64,000 nt of DNA from Chryseobacterium shigense (GCF_900156575.1 NZ_FTNY01000002.1:1-64000); one strand, 5' to 3'. Numbered from the stretch's first letter, positions 41,758 through 51,460 are shown. The notes: generated by a model not told the origin, from the letters alone. Program-made: numbers and translations.

Positions 41758-43665
41758 ATGAGAAATTACTTAATTGAAGATCTGCCACATTATTTTGAAG
41801 AGTACAAAAAGTCTATTAAAAATCCCAAAAAATTCTGGGATAAGATTGCTGATCAAAATTTTGTCTGGTACCAAAGATGGAGCAAGGTGGTTAAGTATGA
41901 TATGAATGAAGCCAAGATCACATGGTTTAAAAATGCTAAATTAAATATCACTAAAAACTGTATAGACAGACATCTTACCGTAAGAGGAGAAAAAACCGCA
42001 ATCATTTGGGAGCCCAACGATCCTAAAGAGCAGGCACAACATATCTCCTACAATGAATTATACAGCCGTGTTAATAAAACCGCTAATGTTTTACGCGAAA
42101 TGGGAATTGAAAAAGGCGACAGAGTCTGCATTTATCTTCCTATGATCCCGGAACTGGCCATAACCATGCTTGCCTGTGCTAAACTGGGCGCGGTACATTC
42201 GGTAATTTTTGCAGGATTTTCTGCATCAGCGGTAGCATCAAGAGTCAATGACTGTAATGCCAAAATGATCATTACATCAGATGGAAGCTACAGAGGAAAC
42301 AAAGTTCTGGATCTGAAAAGCATCGTAGATGAAGCTGCGGAGAAAACCCCAAGCATACAATCTATTCTGGTCGTGAAAAGAACTCACAACGAAATCAAAA
42401 TGAAAGACGGCAGAGACTACTGGATGGCTGATCTGTACGAAAAAGCGTCTGCCGATTTCGTCACTGTCATCATGGATGCCGAAGATCCTCTTTTCATTCT
42501 CTATACTTCCGGTTCCACGGGAAAACCTAAAGGAATGCTTCACACTTCCGCAGGGTATATGGTCTACACCGCCTATACTTTTAAAAACGTATTCAATTAT
42601 AAAGAAAATGACATTTACTGGTGTACAGCGGATATTGGATGGATCACTGGACATTCTTACATCCTGTACGGGCCGCTGCTTAACGGAGCCACCACAGTCA
42701 TTTTTGAAGGTGTCCCTACGTATCCTGAACCCGACCGTTTCTGGGAAGTGATCGAAAAACATAAAGTCACTCAGTTCTACACCGCTCCTACCGCCATCCG
42801 ATCATTAGCTAAAGAAAGTTCGGAATGGGTTGACAAACATGACCTGAGTACTCTGAAAGTCATTGGCTCAGTAGGTGAACCGATCAATGAAGAAGCATGG
42901 CACTGGTTTAATGATCATGTCGGAAAGAAAAAATGTCCTGTGGTGGATACCTGGTGGCAAACGGAAACGGGAGGTATCATGATCTCTCCTCTTCCTTTCG
43001 TTACGCCTACTAAACCTACCTATGCTACCCTTCCTCTTCCGGGAATCCAACCTGTGCTGATGGATGACAAGCGCAACGAAATTACAGGAAATCAGGTAAC
43101 CGGAAATCTATGTATCCGTTTTCCCTGGCCGGGAATTGCCAGAACCATCTGGGGCGACCATCAACGATATAAAGAAACGTACTTCACGGCATTCCCGGGA
43201 AAATACTTTACCGGTGACGGCGCTTTAAGGGATGAAGTGGGATACTACAGAATTACTGGCCGTGTGGATGACGTAATTATTGTTTCCGGACATAATCTGG
43301 GAACAGCGCCTATTGAAGACAGCATCAATGAACATCCTGCTGTGGCTGAATCTGCGATTGTGGGATATCCTCATGACATTAAAGGAAACGCCTTATATGG
43401 TTTTGTAATCTTGAAAGAAACAGGAGAAGGCCGTGACAAGGAAAACCTTAAGAAGGAGATCAATCAGCTGATCTCGGAACAGATAGGACCGATTGCTAAA
43501 CTGGATAAGATCCAGTTTGTTTCCGGGCTTCCTAAAACACGTTCAGGGAAAATCATGCGTAGAATCCTTAGAAAAATTGCAGAAGGAGATTTCAGTAATT
43601 TTGGAGATATTTCAACGCTGTTGAATCCGGAAATTGTAGAGGAAATCAAAAATGAAAGAATTTAG
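41758..43665 (+). CDS. acs: Acetate--CoA ligase (acetyl-CoA synthetase)
   Basis: The 635-residue enzyme makes acetyl-CoA from acetate, ATP and CoA. It shows FILYTSGSTGKPKGMLH, VDTWWQTETGGIMISPLP (the Acs form of motif A5 with the acetate-pocket Trp), YFTGDGALRDE, TGRVDDVIIVSGHNLGT and the regulatory Lys in PKTRSGKIMRR. The length is close to the usual 650. Acetylation of that Lys would inactivate it. It ends the cluster, with a UUCG-loop terminator immediately after. Together with the kinase/receiver pair it fits an acetate-responsive system. Confidence 0.95.
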   Translation: MRNYLIEDLPHYFEEYKKSIKNPKKFWDKIADQNFVWYQRWSKVVKYDMNEAKITWFKNAKLNITKNCIDRHLTVRGEKTAIIWEPNDPKEQAQHISYNELYSRVNKTANVLREMGIEKGDRVCIYLPMIPELAITMLACAKLGAVHSVIFAGFSASAVASRVNDCNAKMIITSDGSYRGNKVLDLKSIVDEAAEKTPSIQSILVVKRTHNEIKMKDGRDYWMADLYEKASADFVTVIMDAEDPLFILYTSGSTGKPKGMLHTSAGYMVYTAYTFKNVFNYKENDIYWCTADIGWITGHSYILYGPLLNGATTVIFEGVPTYPEPDRFWEVIEKHKVTQFYTAPTAIRSLAKESSEWVDKHDLSTLKVIGSVGEPINEEAWHWFNDHVGKKKCPVVDTWWQTETGGIMISPLPFVTPTKPTYATLPLPGIQPVLMDDKRNEITGNQVTGNLCIRFPWPGIARTIWGDHQRYKETYFTAFPGKYFTGDGALRDEVGYYRITGRVDDVIIVSGHNLGTAPIEDSINEHPAVAESAIVGYPHDIKGNALYGFVILKETGEGRDKENLKKEINQLISEQIGPIAKLDKIQFVSGLPKTRSGKIMRRILRKIAEGDFSNFGDISTLLNPEIVEEIKNERI

Positions 43666-43691
43666 ATTTAAATTCAAATCCTATATTATAG

Positions 43692-43715
43692 AAACGGGCT
43701 TCGGTCCGTTTTTTT
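43692..43715 (+). terminator. Terminator after acs
   Basis: AAACGGGC pairs with GTCCGTTT around a TTCG loop, followed by a run of T. It closes the plus-strand carboxylate cluster 27 nt past the acs stop. Confidence 0.9.
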
Positions 43716-43965
43716 GATAATAATGCTTAAGAATGAGTATTTTTTATTCGCGTAGATTTCACGGATGACGCAAATAAATGAATTTGTTTCTTTAATCTTT
43801 ATTAAGTAGTAGATCATCAAACTTAAACACCTGTTCAATAGATATTCTCAAACATTTTAACATAAAAATATAGACAAAACATTAAAACGTAAATTTTAAT
43901 AAATTATTACCAATAATATCAAAAAATATTTATTACCTTTAAGTACAATTTAAAAACCATTGCTT

Positions 43966-44331
43966 ATGTCAAATATATTAGCTGGATTATTTGCACATCA
44001 CAGCGATTACAAAAAACTTGAAGCGGATCTGGAAAATTCAGGATTTGAAAATTCAGATTACATAGTATATGTTAATAACGACTCTGATACCTCTCAGTAT
44101 CTGGCGAGTGTTGCGGTAAAAGATAATAACCAAACTGACGGCGCAAAGAATATTTTTAGCCAAAATTCAGTACTGAAGACCTATTTATTCGAGAATATGG
44201 GTATTGGAGAGGCCAATTATGATCAAATCAAAAGATTTATCGATGCCAGAAACAGAGCGGAAATCCATAACAGCCCCGATGTGAAAATAAAGGCATCAAG
44301 CAGCGGTATGGATTCAGAAGTTAAATTCTGA
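43966..44331 (+). CDS. Small stress-type hypothetical protein
   Basis: From the ATG giving MSNILAGLFAHHSDYKKLEADLENSGF the protein has 121 residues; a TTG two codons earlier is not needed. The first 60 residues look like a small alpha/beta domain of the general-stress YflT type (short strand, helix, DYIVYVN strand, then YLASVAVKD), and the rest is polar and flexible. No enzyme motif is seen. It is preceded by a 290-bp AT-rich gap and followed by a strong terminator, so it is monocistronic. The family similarity is tentative. Confidence 0.7.
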   Translation: MSNILAGLFAHHSDYKKLEADLENSGFENSDYIVYVNNDSDTSQYLASVAVKDNNQTDGAKNIFSQNSVLKTYLFENMGIGEANYDQIKRFIDARNRAEIHNSPDVKIKASSSGMDSEVKF

Positions 44332-44356
44332 TCAAAACATAAAATCTAATAACCGG

Positions 44357-44382
44357 AAATCCACAGATCGTTCTGTGGATTT
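44357..44382 (+). terminator. Terminator after the 43966-44331 gene
   Basis: An 11-bp perfect stem AAATCCACAGA/TCTGTGGATTT with a 4-nt loop is followed by a T run. It separates the small gene from rel. Confidence 0.9.
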
Positions 44383-44389
44383 TTTATGC

Positions 44390-44419
44390 TTGAAAAGTTT
44401 AAAAATTTTCGTATTTTCG
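44390..44419 (+). promoter_or_regulatory. Possible promoter of rel
   Basis: TTG (44390-44392), a 19-nt spacer and TATTTTCG (44412-44419) resemble the phylum consensus with one change in the -7 box. It lies 24 nt before the rel ATG. Weak on its own. Confidence 0.4.
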
Positions 44420-44442
44420 TTTAAATATAGGCATTAACACAA

Positions 44443-46653
44443 ATGAGTTACGATTTAGAACAGGAAAATAAGGAGATCCTTGCCCGATATAAGGATCTGA
44501 TTTCAAATACATACAGAACTCTGGACGAGGAAAATAATAAACTCATCCGGAAGGCATTTGATATTGCATTGGATGCCCATAAAGATCAAAGGAGAAAATC
44601 CGGCGAACCTTACATCTACCACCCCATTGCTGTTGCTAAAATAGTAGCAACTGAGATTGGTCTGGGGGCTACTTCCATTGCCTGTGCTTTGCTGCACGAC
44701 GTTGTTGAGGATTCGGACTATACCTACGAAGATCTGAAAAAGATTTTTGGAGAAAAGATTGCCAATATTGTGAACGGACTCACAAAGATCTCGATCATGA
44801 ATCATCAGAATATTTCTGTACAATCTGAAAATTACAGAAAACTCTTATTGACGCTATCGGAAGATTTCAGGGTGATTCTCATCAAAATTGCCGACCGCCT
44901 TCACAATATGCGAACGCTGGAAAGTATGGCTCCGGACAAGCAGAAAAAAATTGCTTCAGAAACCGTTTACATTTATGCCCCGATGGCTCACCGTCTGGGA
45001 CTTTACAATATAAAATCAGAGCTTGAAGATCTTTCTCTAAAATACAACAATCCTGAAGTGTATAACGAGATCACGGAGAAATTGGAATCTGCCAAAGAAA
45101 ACCGTGAACGATATATTGAAGAATTTAAAACTGAAGTTTCAGAAAGGCTAAAAGAAGAAGGTTTGAACTTCACCATTAAAGGCCGCGCCAAGGCCATCTC
45201 TTCTATTTACAGAAAAATTCTGAAACAGGGTGTTTCTTTTGAGGAAGTCTTCGACAACTATGCCATCAGGATTATTTATAAATCAGATGCTAAAAATGAA
45301 AAATTCCTGGCCTGGAAAATTTATTCTATTGTAACGGATGTCTATCACAGTAATCCTTCAAGGATGAGAGACTGGATAACACAACCCCGTTCTACCGGAT
45401 ATGAAAGTCTCCATTTAACAGTGCTTGGCCCGGATCGAAAATGGATCGAAGTACAGATTCGTTCAGAAAGAATGAATGAAATTGCCGAAAAAGGAGTTGC
45501 TGCCCACTATAAATACAAAGAAGGCTACAAACAAAGTTCCGATGACCGGAATTTTGAAAAATGGGTCACTGAGATCCGTGAAGTTCTTGAACAGCAGCAA
45601 AATCTTTCTACCTCTGAGCTTTTAGATAATATTAAACTTAATTTATATTCCAAAGAAGTATTTGTATTTACTCCAAAAGGAGAAATTAAGATTCTGCCAA
45701 CCAATGCTACGGCTTTGGACTTTGCTTTTTCCGTTCACTCAGATCTTGGAATGAAATGTCTGGGCGCGAAAATCAACGGAAAACTGGTGCCTATTTCATA
45801 TGTTCTCCAAAATGGTGATCAGATCGACATTTTATCTTCGCAGAATCAAAAACCGAAGTCGGACTGGCTGGAATTTGTAGTGACTTCCAAAGCAAAGTCT
45901 AAGATCAAAAGTTTCCTGAATTCCCAAAAGAATCAGCTGGTAGAAGAAGGAAAAGAAATTCTTCAGAGAAAACTGCGACACGCGAAAATCAACTTCAACG
46001 ATGAAGAGATCAACAAACTTCAGAAATTCTTTAATCTGAAAACCTCTCAGGATTTATTCCTCAAATTTCAAAGCAATGAACTGGATGTGAGCAGTCTGAG
46101 AAAATATATTGAAAGTAAAAATGTATTCAATAACTTACTTTCAAGATTCAGAAAATCACCAACGAAAAATCAGCATTTTGAGGAGCCGAAAGAGCAAAAT
46201 CTTGACATGATTATTTTCGGGAAGGATGAAGAAAAGCTCAACTACAGCTATGCAAAATGCTGTACGGTAATTCCCGGTGATAAAATTTTCGGGTTTATTA
46301 CCATTTCTGACGGTATCAAAGTCCACAGCGACAACTGCCCGAATGCCATCAATCTGAGAGCACAGTATGATTACCGTGTGATCCCTGCCAAATGGGTGAA
46401 TGCGGAAAGCTTTAAGAACCGAGTGAAGATCGAAATTGAAGGTCTTGACAGAATGGGAATGATCAACGATATCACAACCGTGATCAGCGGAAGCATGGGA
46501 ATGGATATGAAAAGTATGTCCATAGAATCCAATAATGGTATTTTTACAGGAAATATCAATCTTGAAGTTAAAAACAAAGGTCAGCTTGAAGAGACATTTA
46601 AAAAACTTAAAAGCATCGACGGCGTTTCCATTGTGAGACGATTACAATCATAA
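44443..46653 (+). CDS. rel: Bifunctional (p)ppGpp synthetase/hydrolase
   Basis: The 736-residue RelA/SpoT-homologue makes and degrades the alarmone (p)ppGpp. The N-terminal HD hydrolase domain carries RKSGEPYIYHP, LLHDVVEDS and KIADRLHNMRT and appears intact. The synthetase domain has KGRAKAISSIYRK and STGYESLH. TGS (VFVFTPKGEIKILP), zinc-finger-like (KCCTVIPGDKI) and ACT (VKIEIEGLDRMGMINDITTVI) domains follow. Both activities should therefore be present, as in single-Rel bacteria. It is followed by nhaA 2 bp later, so the two form an operon. Confidence 0.96.
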   Translation: MSYDLEQENKEILARYKDLISNTYRTLDEENNKLIRKAFDIALDAHKDQRRKSGEPYIYHPIAVAKIVATEIGLGATSIACALLHDVVEDSDYTYEDLKKIFGEKIANIVNGLTKISIMNHQNISVQSENYRKLLLTLSEDFRVILIKIADRLHNMRTLESMAPDKQKKIASETVYIYAPMAHRLGLYNIKSELEDLSLKYNNPEVYNEITEKLESAKENRERYIEEFKTEVSERLKEEGLNFTIKGRAKAISSIYRKILKQGVSFEEVFDNYAIRIIYKSDAKNEKFLAWKIYSIVTDVYHSNPSRMRDWITQPRSTGYESLHLTVLGPDRKWIEVQIRSERMNEIAEKGVAAHYKYKEGYKQSSDDRNFEKWVTEIREVLEQQQNLSTSELLDNIKLNLYSKEVFVFTPKGEIKILPTNATALDFAFSVHSDLGMKCLGAKINGKLVPISYVLQNGDQIDILSSQNQKPKSDWLEFVVTSKAKSKIKSFLNSQKNQLVEEGKEILQRKLRHAKINFNDEEINKLQKFFNLKTSQDLFLKFQSNELDVSSLRKYIESKNVFNNLLSRFRKSPTKNQHFEEPKEQNLDMIIFGKDEEKLNYSYAKCCTVIPGDKIFGFITISDGIKVHSDNCPNAINLRAQYDYRVIPAKWVNAESFKNRVKIEIEGLDRMGMINDITTVISGSMGMDMKSMSIESNNGIFTGNINLEVKNKGQLEETFKKLKSIDGVSIVRRLQS

Positions 46654-46655
46654 AC

Positions 46656-47834
46656 ATGAATTTATCCTTATATTTTAAAAAATTTTTTAGCAGCAACCAG
46701 GCATCGGGAATTATACTTATTTTCTGTGTACTTGTTTCATTATTAATCGCAAATTCTTCTGCTGGTGAAGGTTTTCAGCACTTTCTGGATCAGGAAGTGG
46801 GGACTCACCTGTTTCACCTTACCTATCCTGTCAGTATATGGATCAATGATGGGTTAATGGCTGTTTTCTTCCTTCTCGTAGGGCTTGAGATCAAAAGAGA
46901 AATGGTAGAAGGCGAGCTTTCTTCTTTTAAAAATGCTTCATTGCCTATTTTTGCTGCCGTGGGAGGAATGCTGGTTCCGGCCGTCATCTATACTTTCTTC
47001 AATTCCGGAACCGAATATGGCAGTGGCTGGGGAATTCCCATGGCTACGGACATCGCTTTCTCATTGGCTATTATTTCAATGCTTGGAAAAAAAATCCCGA
47101 ATTCTATCAAGATATTTCTTGCGGCACTGGCTATCGTGGATGATCTGGGGGCTATCTTAGTAATCGCCGTTTTCTATACCGAGCAAATTCACTGGACTTA
47201 TCTGTTGTTATCTTTTGGGACGGCTGCTTTATTATTTTTATTAAACTTTTTAAAAGTTACCCGTCTTGTTTTTTATATTATTCCTGGATTATTTTTATGG
47301 TATTTTCTTCATCATTCAGGGATCCATGCGACAATAGCCGGAGTTTTACTGGCCTTCTCGATTCCTACCAATGTATCTCATGTAGAAATTTCTCCTCTTG
47401 AAAAACTTGAACATAGCCTTCATTTTCCGGTAAGCTTTCTCATCATGCCGATATTTGCTTTAACGAATACTAATATTGCTTTTACCAGTGAAATGGTAGC
47501 AGGTGTTACAAGTACGTTAGGTTTGGGTATTATCTGCGGGCTGGTGTTAGGAAAACTGGTCGGGATCAATTTGTTTTCTTTTATTGCCATCAAATTAAAA
47601 CTGAGCTCACTGCCACAAAACAGCACCTGGACTCAAATGGCAGGAGTTGGCTTGCTCGCAGGAATAGGATTCACCATGTCTATTTTTATTGCACTGCTTT
47701 CCTTTAAAGATGACATTCCGATTCAGGACGAAGCAAAATTTGCGATTCTGATCGCTTCTTTCTTAGCAGCTGTTTTAGGATTCGTCATCTTGAGTATGAG
47801 CTCTAAAAAGGATATGAACGAGATAGAAAATTAA
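46656..47834 (+). CDS. nhaA: Na+/H+ antiporter NhaA
   Basis: This inner-membrane antiporter exports sodium in exchange for protons. The 392 residues give about 12 helices with FFLLVGLEIKREMVEGELS, the ion-binding Asp pair in LAIVDDLGAILVIAVFY, and MATDIAFSLAIISML. The start MNLSLYFKKFFSSNQASGII is normal for the family. It begins 2 bp after rel and its stop shares bases with the stop of the convergent BrkB-type gene. Confidence 0.96.
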   Translation: MNLSLYFKKFFSSNQASGIILIFCVLVSLLIANSSAGEGFQHFLDQEVGTHLFHLTYPVSIWINDGLMAVFFLLVGLEIKREMVEGELSSFKNASLPIFAAVGGMLVPAVIYTFFNSGTEYGSGWGIPMATDIAFSLAIISMLGKKIPNSIKIFLAALAIVDDLGAILVIAVFYTEQIHWTYLLLSFGTAALLFLLNFLKVTRLVFYIIPGLFLWYFLHHSGIHATIAGVLLAFSIPTNVSHVEISPLEKLEHSLHFPVSFLIMPIFALTNTNIAFTSEMVAGVTSTLGLGIICGLVLGKLVGINLFSFIAIKLKLSSLPQNSTWTQMAGVGLLAGIGFTMSIFIALLSFKDDIPIQDEAKFAILIASFLAAVLGFVILSMSSKKDMNEIEN

Positions 47835-48844
47835 TCTTTTTTCTTCTCGTCCATGTTTCTTCTATGGTTCTCATCGCTTTCCAGGTTGGGTTCTGTAATT
47901 CTTGTCTGGTAATGAACAGCTTCTCTTTTGATTTCGTCTGACATCAGTTTTTCTATTCTCAGTTTTCTGAGTGCCATATTCAGTTCGTTTCCGAACAGGA
48001 GAAGGTACACATTGACATTCACCCAAACCATGAGCAGAATCATGCTGCCAATGGATCCGTAAAGAACGTTATAGCGGGCGATATCTTTCACATAGATCGC
48101 AAAGATAAAAGTAGTCAGAACAAATAAAACCGTCGTTAAAATAGCTCCGGGAACAGCCTGTCTGAATCGTGCGATCTTTACTGTTCCCAACCAGTAAAAA
48201 AGAGTAAGAAGAATAAAGTAGAAAAGTGGAAAAGATACGAATCCAATGATCTTGGAAAGGTTTTTTACAAGCCACGAAATGTCATAGGCAGGCGTAAAAA
48301 GCTTCATCACAACTTCCACATAATAGACTCCGAAAAGCGCCAGAAAAACAATAGTAATAAATCCTATGGTGATAAAAAAGGAAAGGATGAATTCTTTTAC
48401 ATCCGTGAGTTTTTCATCAGAATTTTCATTGAATCCATTGATCAGTGAAAATGTTCCGTTGGTTGCAAATACCAATGCCAGTACGATCGTCAGGTTGCTG
48501 ATCCCTTTCATATTCGGGATAATATTGGTTTCAATGTATCCTCTCACATCATTTTCCATATTAGAAGGAAAAACGTTGTGCATCAGAACTTCAAAAATGT
48601 AAAACTGAAGCTTGTCATAATGCGGCATATAAGGCAAAACGGAAAGAAGAAAGAGAAGAAATGGAAAGAGACTGATGGTAAAACTCCACGAAATAGCGGC
48701 TGCTTTCCTCCCAATATTTCCTTTGAAAATACCGGAAATATAAATCTGAAACATCTGCCATAATGATATTCCTAAAACAGGAATATGAATACCGTCAAAA
48801 AATTCTTGAATCTTCAAGATAAATCTGGGAACTTTTATACTCAT
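47831..48844 (-). CDS. YihY/BrkB-family membrane protein
   Basis: The 337-residue inner-membrane protein starts MSIKVPRFILKIQEFFDGIH; an in-frame GTG six codons earlier is possible. Six predicted helices include AAAISWSFTISLFPFLLFLLSVLP, LTIVLALVFATNGTFSLINGFN, GFITIVFLALFGVYYVEVVM and SIGSMILLMVWVNVNVYLLLFGNELN, the last being the family hallmark. The C-terminus is charged and cytoplasmic. The function is uncertain; the old RNase BN label is not supported for this family. It converges on nhaA with overlapping stop codons. Confidence 0.92.
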   Translation of the reverse strand: MSIKVPRFILKIQEFFDGIHIPVLGISLWQMFQIYISGIFKGNIGRKAAAISWSFTISLFPFLLFLLSVLPYMPHYDKLQFYIFEVLMHNVFPSNMENDVRGYIETNIIPNMKGISNLTIVLALVFATNGTFSLINGFNENSDEKLTDVKEFILSFFITIGFITIVFLALFGVYYVEVVMKLFTPAYDISWLVKNLSKIIGFVSFPLFYFILLTLFYWLGTVKIARFRQAVPGAILTTVLFVLTTFIFAIYVKDIARYNVLYGSIGSMILLMVWVNVNVYLLLFGNELNMALRKLRIEKLMSDEIKREAVHYQTRITEPNLESDENHRRNMDEKKKD

Positions 48845-49165
48845 CGATTTGGTGCATTTCACTTAAAAAAACAGCCCAATTTATCTCCTGATCTGGAGAA
48901 CCATTTACCGCTTTTTCATAAGTCTTTATACAAATATAAACATTTTATCCATCCTTATTCTTATACCGCTTACGCTAAAAAATGGCAATTATTTAACAGA
49001 TCAGGAATTCGGGCCCTTCTCAACAAATAGAAATCATATAAAATACATGGATTTTAAAATTAAATGAGTAAAACATTAAAAACCTTGAAAATGAAAAGCC
49101 CTTCCTATTTTAACATTTGACGTCCCGCTTTCATCCTTATTCATTTAATTTACCCTATAAAATGG

Positions 49166-49173
49166 TATCTTTG
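49166..49173 (+). promoter_or_regulatory. -7 box of possible rlmH promoter
   Basis: TATCTTTG matches TAnnTTTG and is followed 20 nt later by the rlmH ATG. The -33 region has only TTT, so the site is incomplete. Confidence 0.4.
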
Positions 49174-49193
49174 CCCTTTGAAATCTTCTATAC

Positions 49194-49667
49194 ATGCGAA
49201 TCGGCTTACTTTGTATCGGCAAAACAGATGACAAAGAGATTACTTCTCTGATCAGTTACTATATTACCAGACTTCCCAAACACTGGAACTTCGAAATCAC
49301 TGAAATTCCTGATGTAAAAAATGCAAAAAATCTTTCTCCCGACCTTCTGAAGAAGGAAGAAGCAAAGCTGTTTTTGAATCATATTGATAAAAATGATCTG
49401 GTGGTAATTCTGGACGAAAAAGGAAAACAGTTGACCAGCCGCGAATTTGCCCAGAAAATTGATACCTGGATGAATTCATCAGTTAAAAAAGTCCATATCC
49501 TGATTGGAGGTGCGTACGGTTTTTCAGAAGAGATTTATAGCCGAGCCAACGAAAAAATGTCATTATCTAAAATGACATTCACGCATCAGATGATCCGTTT
49601 ATTTATTGTTGAACAGCTTTACCGCGCTGACCAGATTTTACAGGGGAAACCTTATCATAACGATTAA
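49194..49667 (+). CDS. rlmH: 23S rRNA (pseudouridine1915-N3)-methyltransferase RlmH
   Basis: RlmH methylates pseudouridine 1915 in helix 69 of 23S rRNA, using SAM in the assembled 70S ribosome. The 157-residue SPOUT protein matches the family length. It has VVILDEKGKQLTSREFAQ, the SAM-binding HILIGGAYGFSEEIYSRA and the C-terminal MTFTHQMIRLFIVEQLYRADQILQGKPYHND, whose Tyr-His ending is the RlmH signature. Monocistronic. Confidence 0.96.
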   Translation: MRIGLLCIGKTDDKEITSLISYYITRLPKHWNFEITEIPDVKNAKNLSPDLLKKEEAKLFLNHIDKNDLVVILDEKGKQLTSREFAQKIDTWMNSSVKKVHILIGGAYGFSEEIYSRANEKMSLSKMTFTHQMIRLFIVEQLYRADQILQGKPYHND

Positions 49668-50050
49668 AAATCTCGACTCTGGGTTTATAATGATATTCTC
49701 TCGCAGATTGAGCCGATAGAACAGATTATCATTTTATGGTTTTCTAAATATTAAGATCAATGAAGGATGTAAGCTTAGTTAAGAAAAAATCAAATGATTT
49801 TCTTTAAGCTGTACGCCTTAAAGCTATACTAAAACTTAATATTCTTAAAAGCTCAACAGAAATCTTAATGGTTCGAATTTTTCTCATCACTGATATACAT
49901 AAAGCAGATGATCAAAAGTCAAAAATCTGCATCATCAGATTAATCTGCGTGAGATTTTAAAATTATGTGATCTGTATCTATTCTATTCATCAGAATAGTG
50001 AAATTGATTTCAACTTTACTTCTCTTTATAAATTGTTTAATAATGGATAT
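49668..50050. other. 383-bp gap with dispersed repeats
   Basis: No gene was found. The segment about 49845-49876 (CTTAAAAGCTCAACAGAAATC then TTAATGGTTC) matches the right arm of the repeat at 22914-23044. A segment near 49926-49956 (AATCTGCATCATCAG, AATCTGCGTGAGATT) resembles one near 1918-1951 (AATCTGCGTCATTTG, AATCTGCGGGAGAT). Both are decayed dispersed elements. Confidence 0.55.
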
Positions 50051-50506
50051 CTAAACTTTTAAACCAATCTGCCTTTTCGCTTCACCAACTACAAAAGCGA
50101 CGGAATTGGCAATATTAAAGCTTCGGATTAATTTGGACATCGGAATGGTCAAATGATTTTGGAACTGATCCAGAACTTCTTTGCTCAAACCTACGCTTTC
50201 CTTACCGAACACCAGCCAGTCGCCCTCCTGAAAATCATTTTCCAGATAGGATTTTTCAGCATGGGAACTCATCAAGAAAACACGGGACGGATCAGGAATA
50301 CTTTTTATCCACTCCTCCACATTGGCATATTCGGTAACGTCAAGGTGCATCCAATAATCCAGGCCGGATCTTTTCAGGTTCTTATCATTGATCACAAATC
50401 CAAACGGGTGAACCAGGTGTAATTTACTTTCTGTTCCTACACATAATCGTCCTATATTACCTGTATTGTTGGGTATTTCGGGTTCTACAAGAACAATATT
50501 CAACAT
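50051..50506 (-). CDS. trmL: tRNA (cytidine/uridine-34-2'-O)-methyltransferase TrmL
   Basis: TrmL adds a 2'-O-methyl group to the wobble base of tRNA-Leu species. The 151-residue SpoU/SPOUT protein shows LVEPEIPNNTGNIGRLC (motif 1), WLVFGKESVGLSKEVL (motif 2) and IPMSKLIRSFNIANSVAFVVGEA (motif 3) in the standard order. The start MLNIVLVEPEIP is clear. It stands alone between two gaps. Confidence 0.95.
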   Translation of the reverse strand: MLNIVLVEPEIPNNTGNIGRLCVGTESKLHLVHPFGFVINDKNLKRSGLDYWMHLDVTEYANVEEWIKSIPDPSRVFLMSSHAEKSYLENDFQEGDWLVFGKESVGLSKEVLDQFQNHLTIPMSKLIRSFNIANSVAFVVGEAKRQIGLKV

Positions 50507-50647
50507 CTATATATTTTTATGAGGTTCAAAATAATTAAAACTGAGAATGAACTCTATTTAGTATTATGGTTAAAATTAACTTTCAGCGTAAGGGTCGATG
50601 ATTAATCGATTCAGGTTTTCGCAAAAAAACGGATGATCAAAATAAGG

Positions 50648-51460
50648 TTATTTTACCGTACATTTTGTATAGTAATCTGCCAGCACTGCTTTTTCATAGC
50701 CTAAACTGACTGCTTTGTTCAGATTTTCACAGGCTTCCTTAGGTTTCGCCGTATCAAATAAAACCAAAGCTTTGGTCACATAAGACTGCGCAAATTTAGG
50801 ATCGATGGAAATTGCTTTATTAACGTCTGTAAGGGCTTCTTTAGGCTTTTTCATTTTGAAATAAACGTCTGCCCTTCCATTGTAAAGAAGTGATTCCGGT
50901 TTCTCGGAGATCAGCTGGTTGTAATCTTTTAAAGCGCCGTCCAGATCACCGCTGTTTTTCTTCAGATTAGCCAGTCCTGTTTTTGCGTAAATATTATCAG
51001 GAGCAAACGTAAGGATCTGTTTAAGGTCGTTAATCGCAAGCTCTTTTTTGCTCTGACTATCGTAGATCTTGGAGCGGGTGAGGTAAAACTCGGGATTTTC
51101 AGCATCAATCGAAAGTCCTTCGGAAATGTATTCCAAAGCTTTTGTTTTGTTTCCTTTCTGGCTGTTGAGGGAGGCAAGATTAGCATATACCGGGGCTGAT
51201 AAAGGATTGGCTTTCAAAGCAGACTCATAAGATTTCAAAGCTAATACCGTCTTTCCCAATCTTCTCTGAGCTGTCCCCAGGCTGTTGTAATATTCAGACT
51301 GATACTTTTGAATCTGTTCTTTTTCAGCCAGTTTGGTATATTGTTCTTCTGCACATTTATAGTCTGCTTTTTTAAAGCATTCTTCGGCCATTTTTTTGTC
51401 CTGTGCGTAAAGACTGAATGAGGAGCATATCAATGCCGTGAGTAATAAAGATTTTTTCAT
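50648..51460 (-). CDS. Secreted/periplasmic TPR-repeat protein
   Basis: The ATG at 51460 gives MKKSLLLTALICSSFSLYAQ, a signal peptide; the frame is open further upstream but overlaps the PAP2 gene and is rejected. The 270-residue protein contains about six TPR units (for example YNSLGTAQRRLGKTVLALKSYESALKANP and PVYANLASLNSQKGNKTKALEYISEGLSID), a protein-protein scaffold. Four cysteines in the first unit and near the end may pair. Its start overlaps the PAP2 stop by 4 bp (ATGA), so it is translationally coupled to it. Partner unknown. Confidence 0.88.
   Translation of the reverse strand: MKKSLLLTALICSSFSLYAQDKKMAEECFKKADYKCAEEQYTKLAEKEQIQKYQSEYYNSLGTAQRRLGKTVLALKSYESALKANPLSAPVYANLASLNSQKGNKTKALEYISEGLSIDAENPEFYLTRSKIYDSQSKKELAINDLKQILTFAPDNIYAKTGLANLKKNSGDLDGALKDYNQLISEKPESLLYNGRADVYFKMKKPKEALTDVNKAISIDPKFAQSYVTKALVLFDTAKPKEACENLNKAVSLGYEKAVLADYYTKCTVK

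Noticed and set aside
42277..42762. Minus-strand 161-residue frame inside acs
   Set aside because: Antisense of a strongly supported enzyme gene; the composition is that of a complement frame.
48785..49030. Plus-strand 81-residue frame before rlmH
   Set aside because: Its first part is antisense to the start of the BrkB-type gene and it has no recognisable domain or promoter.
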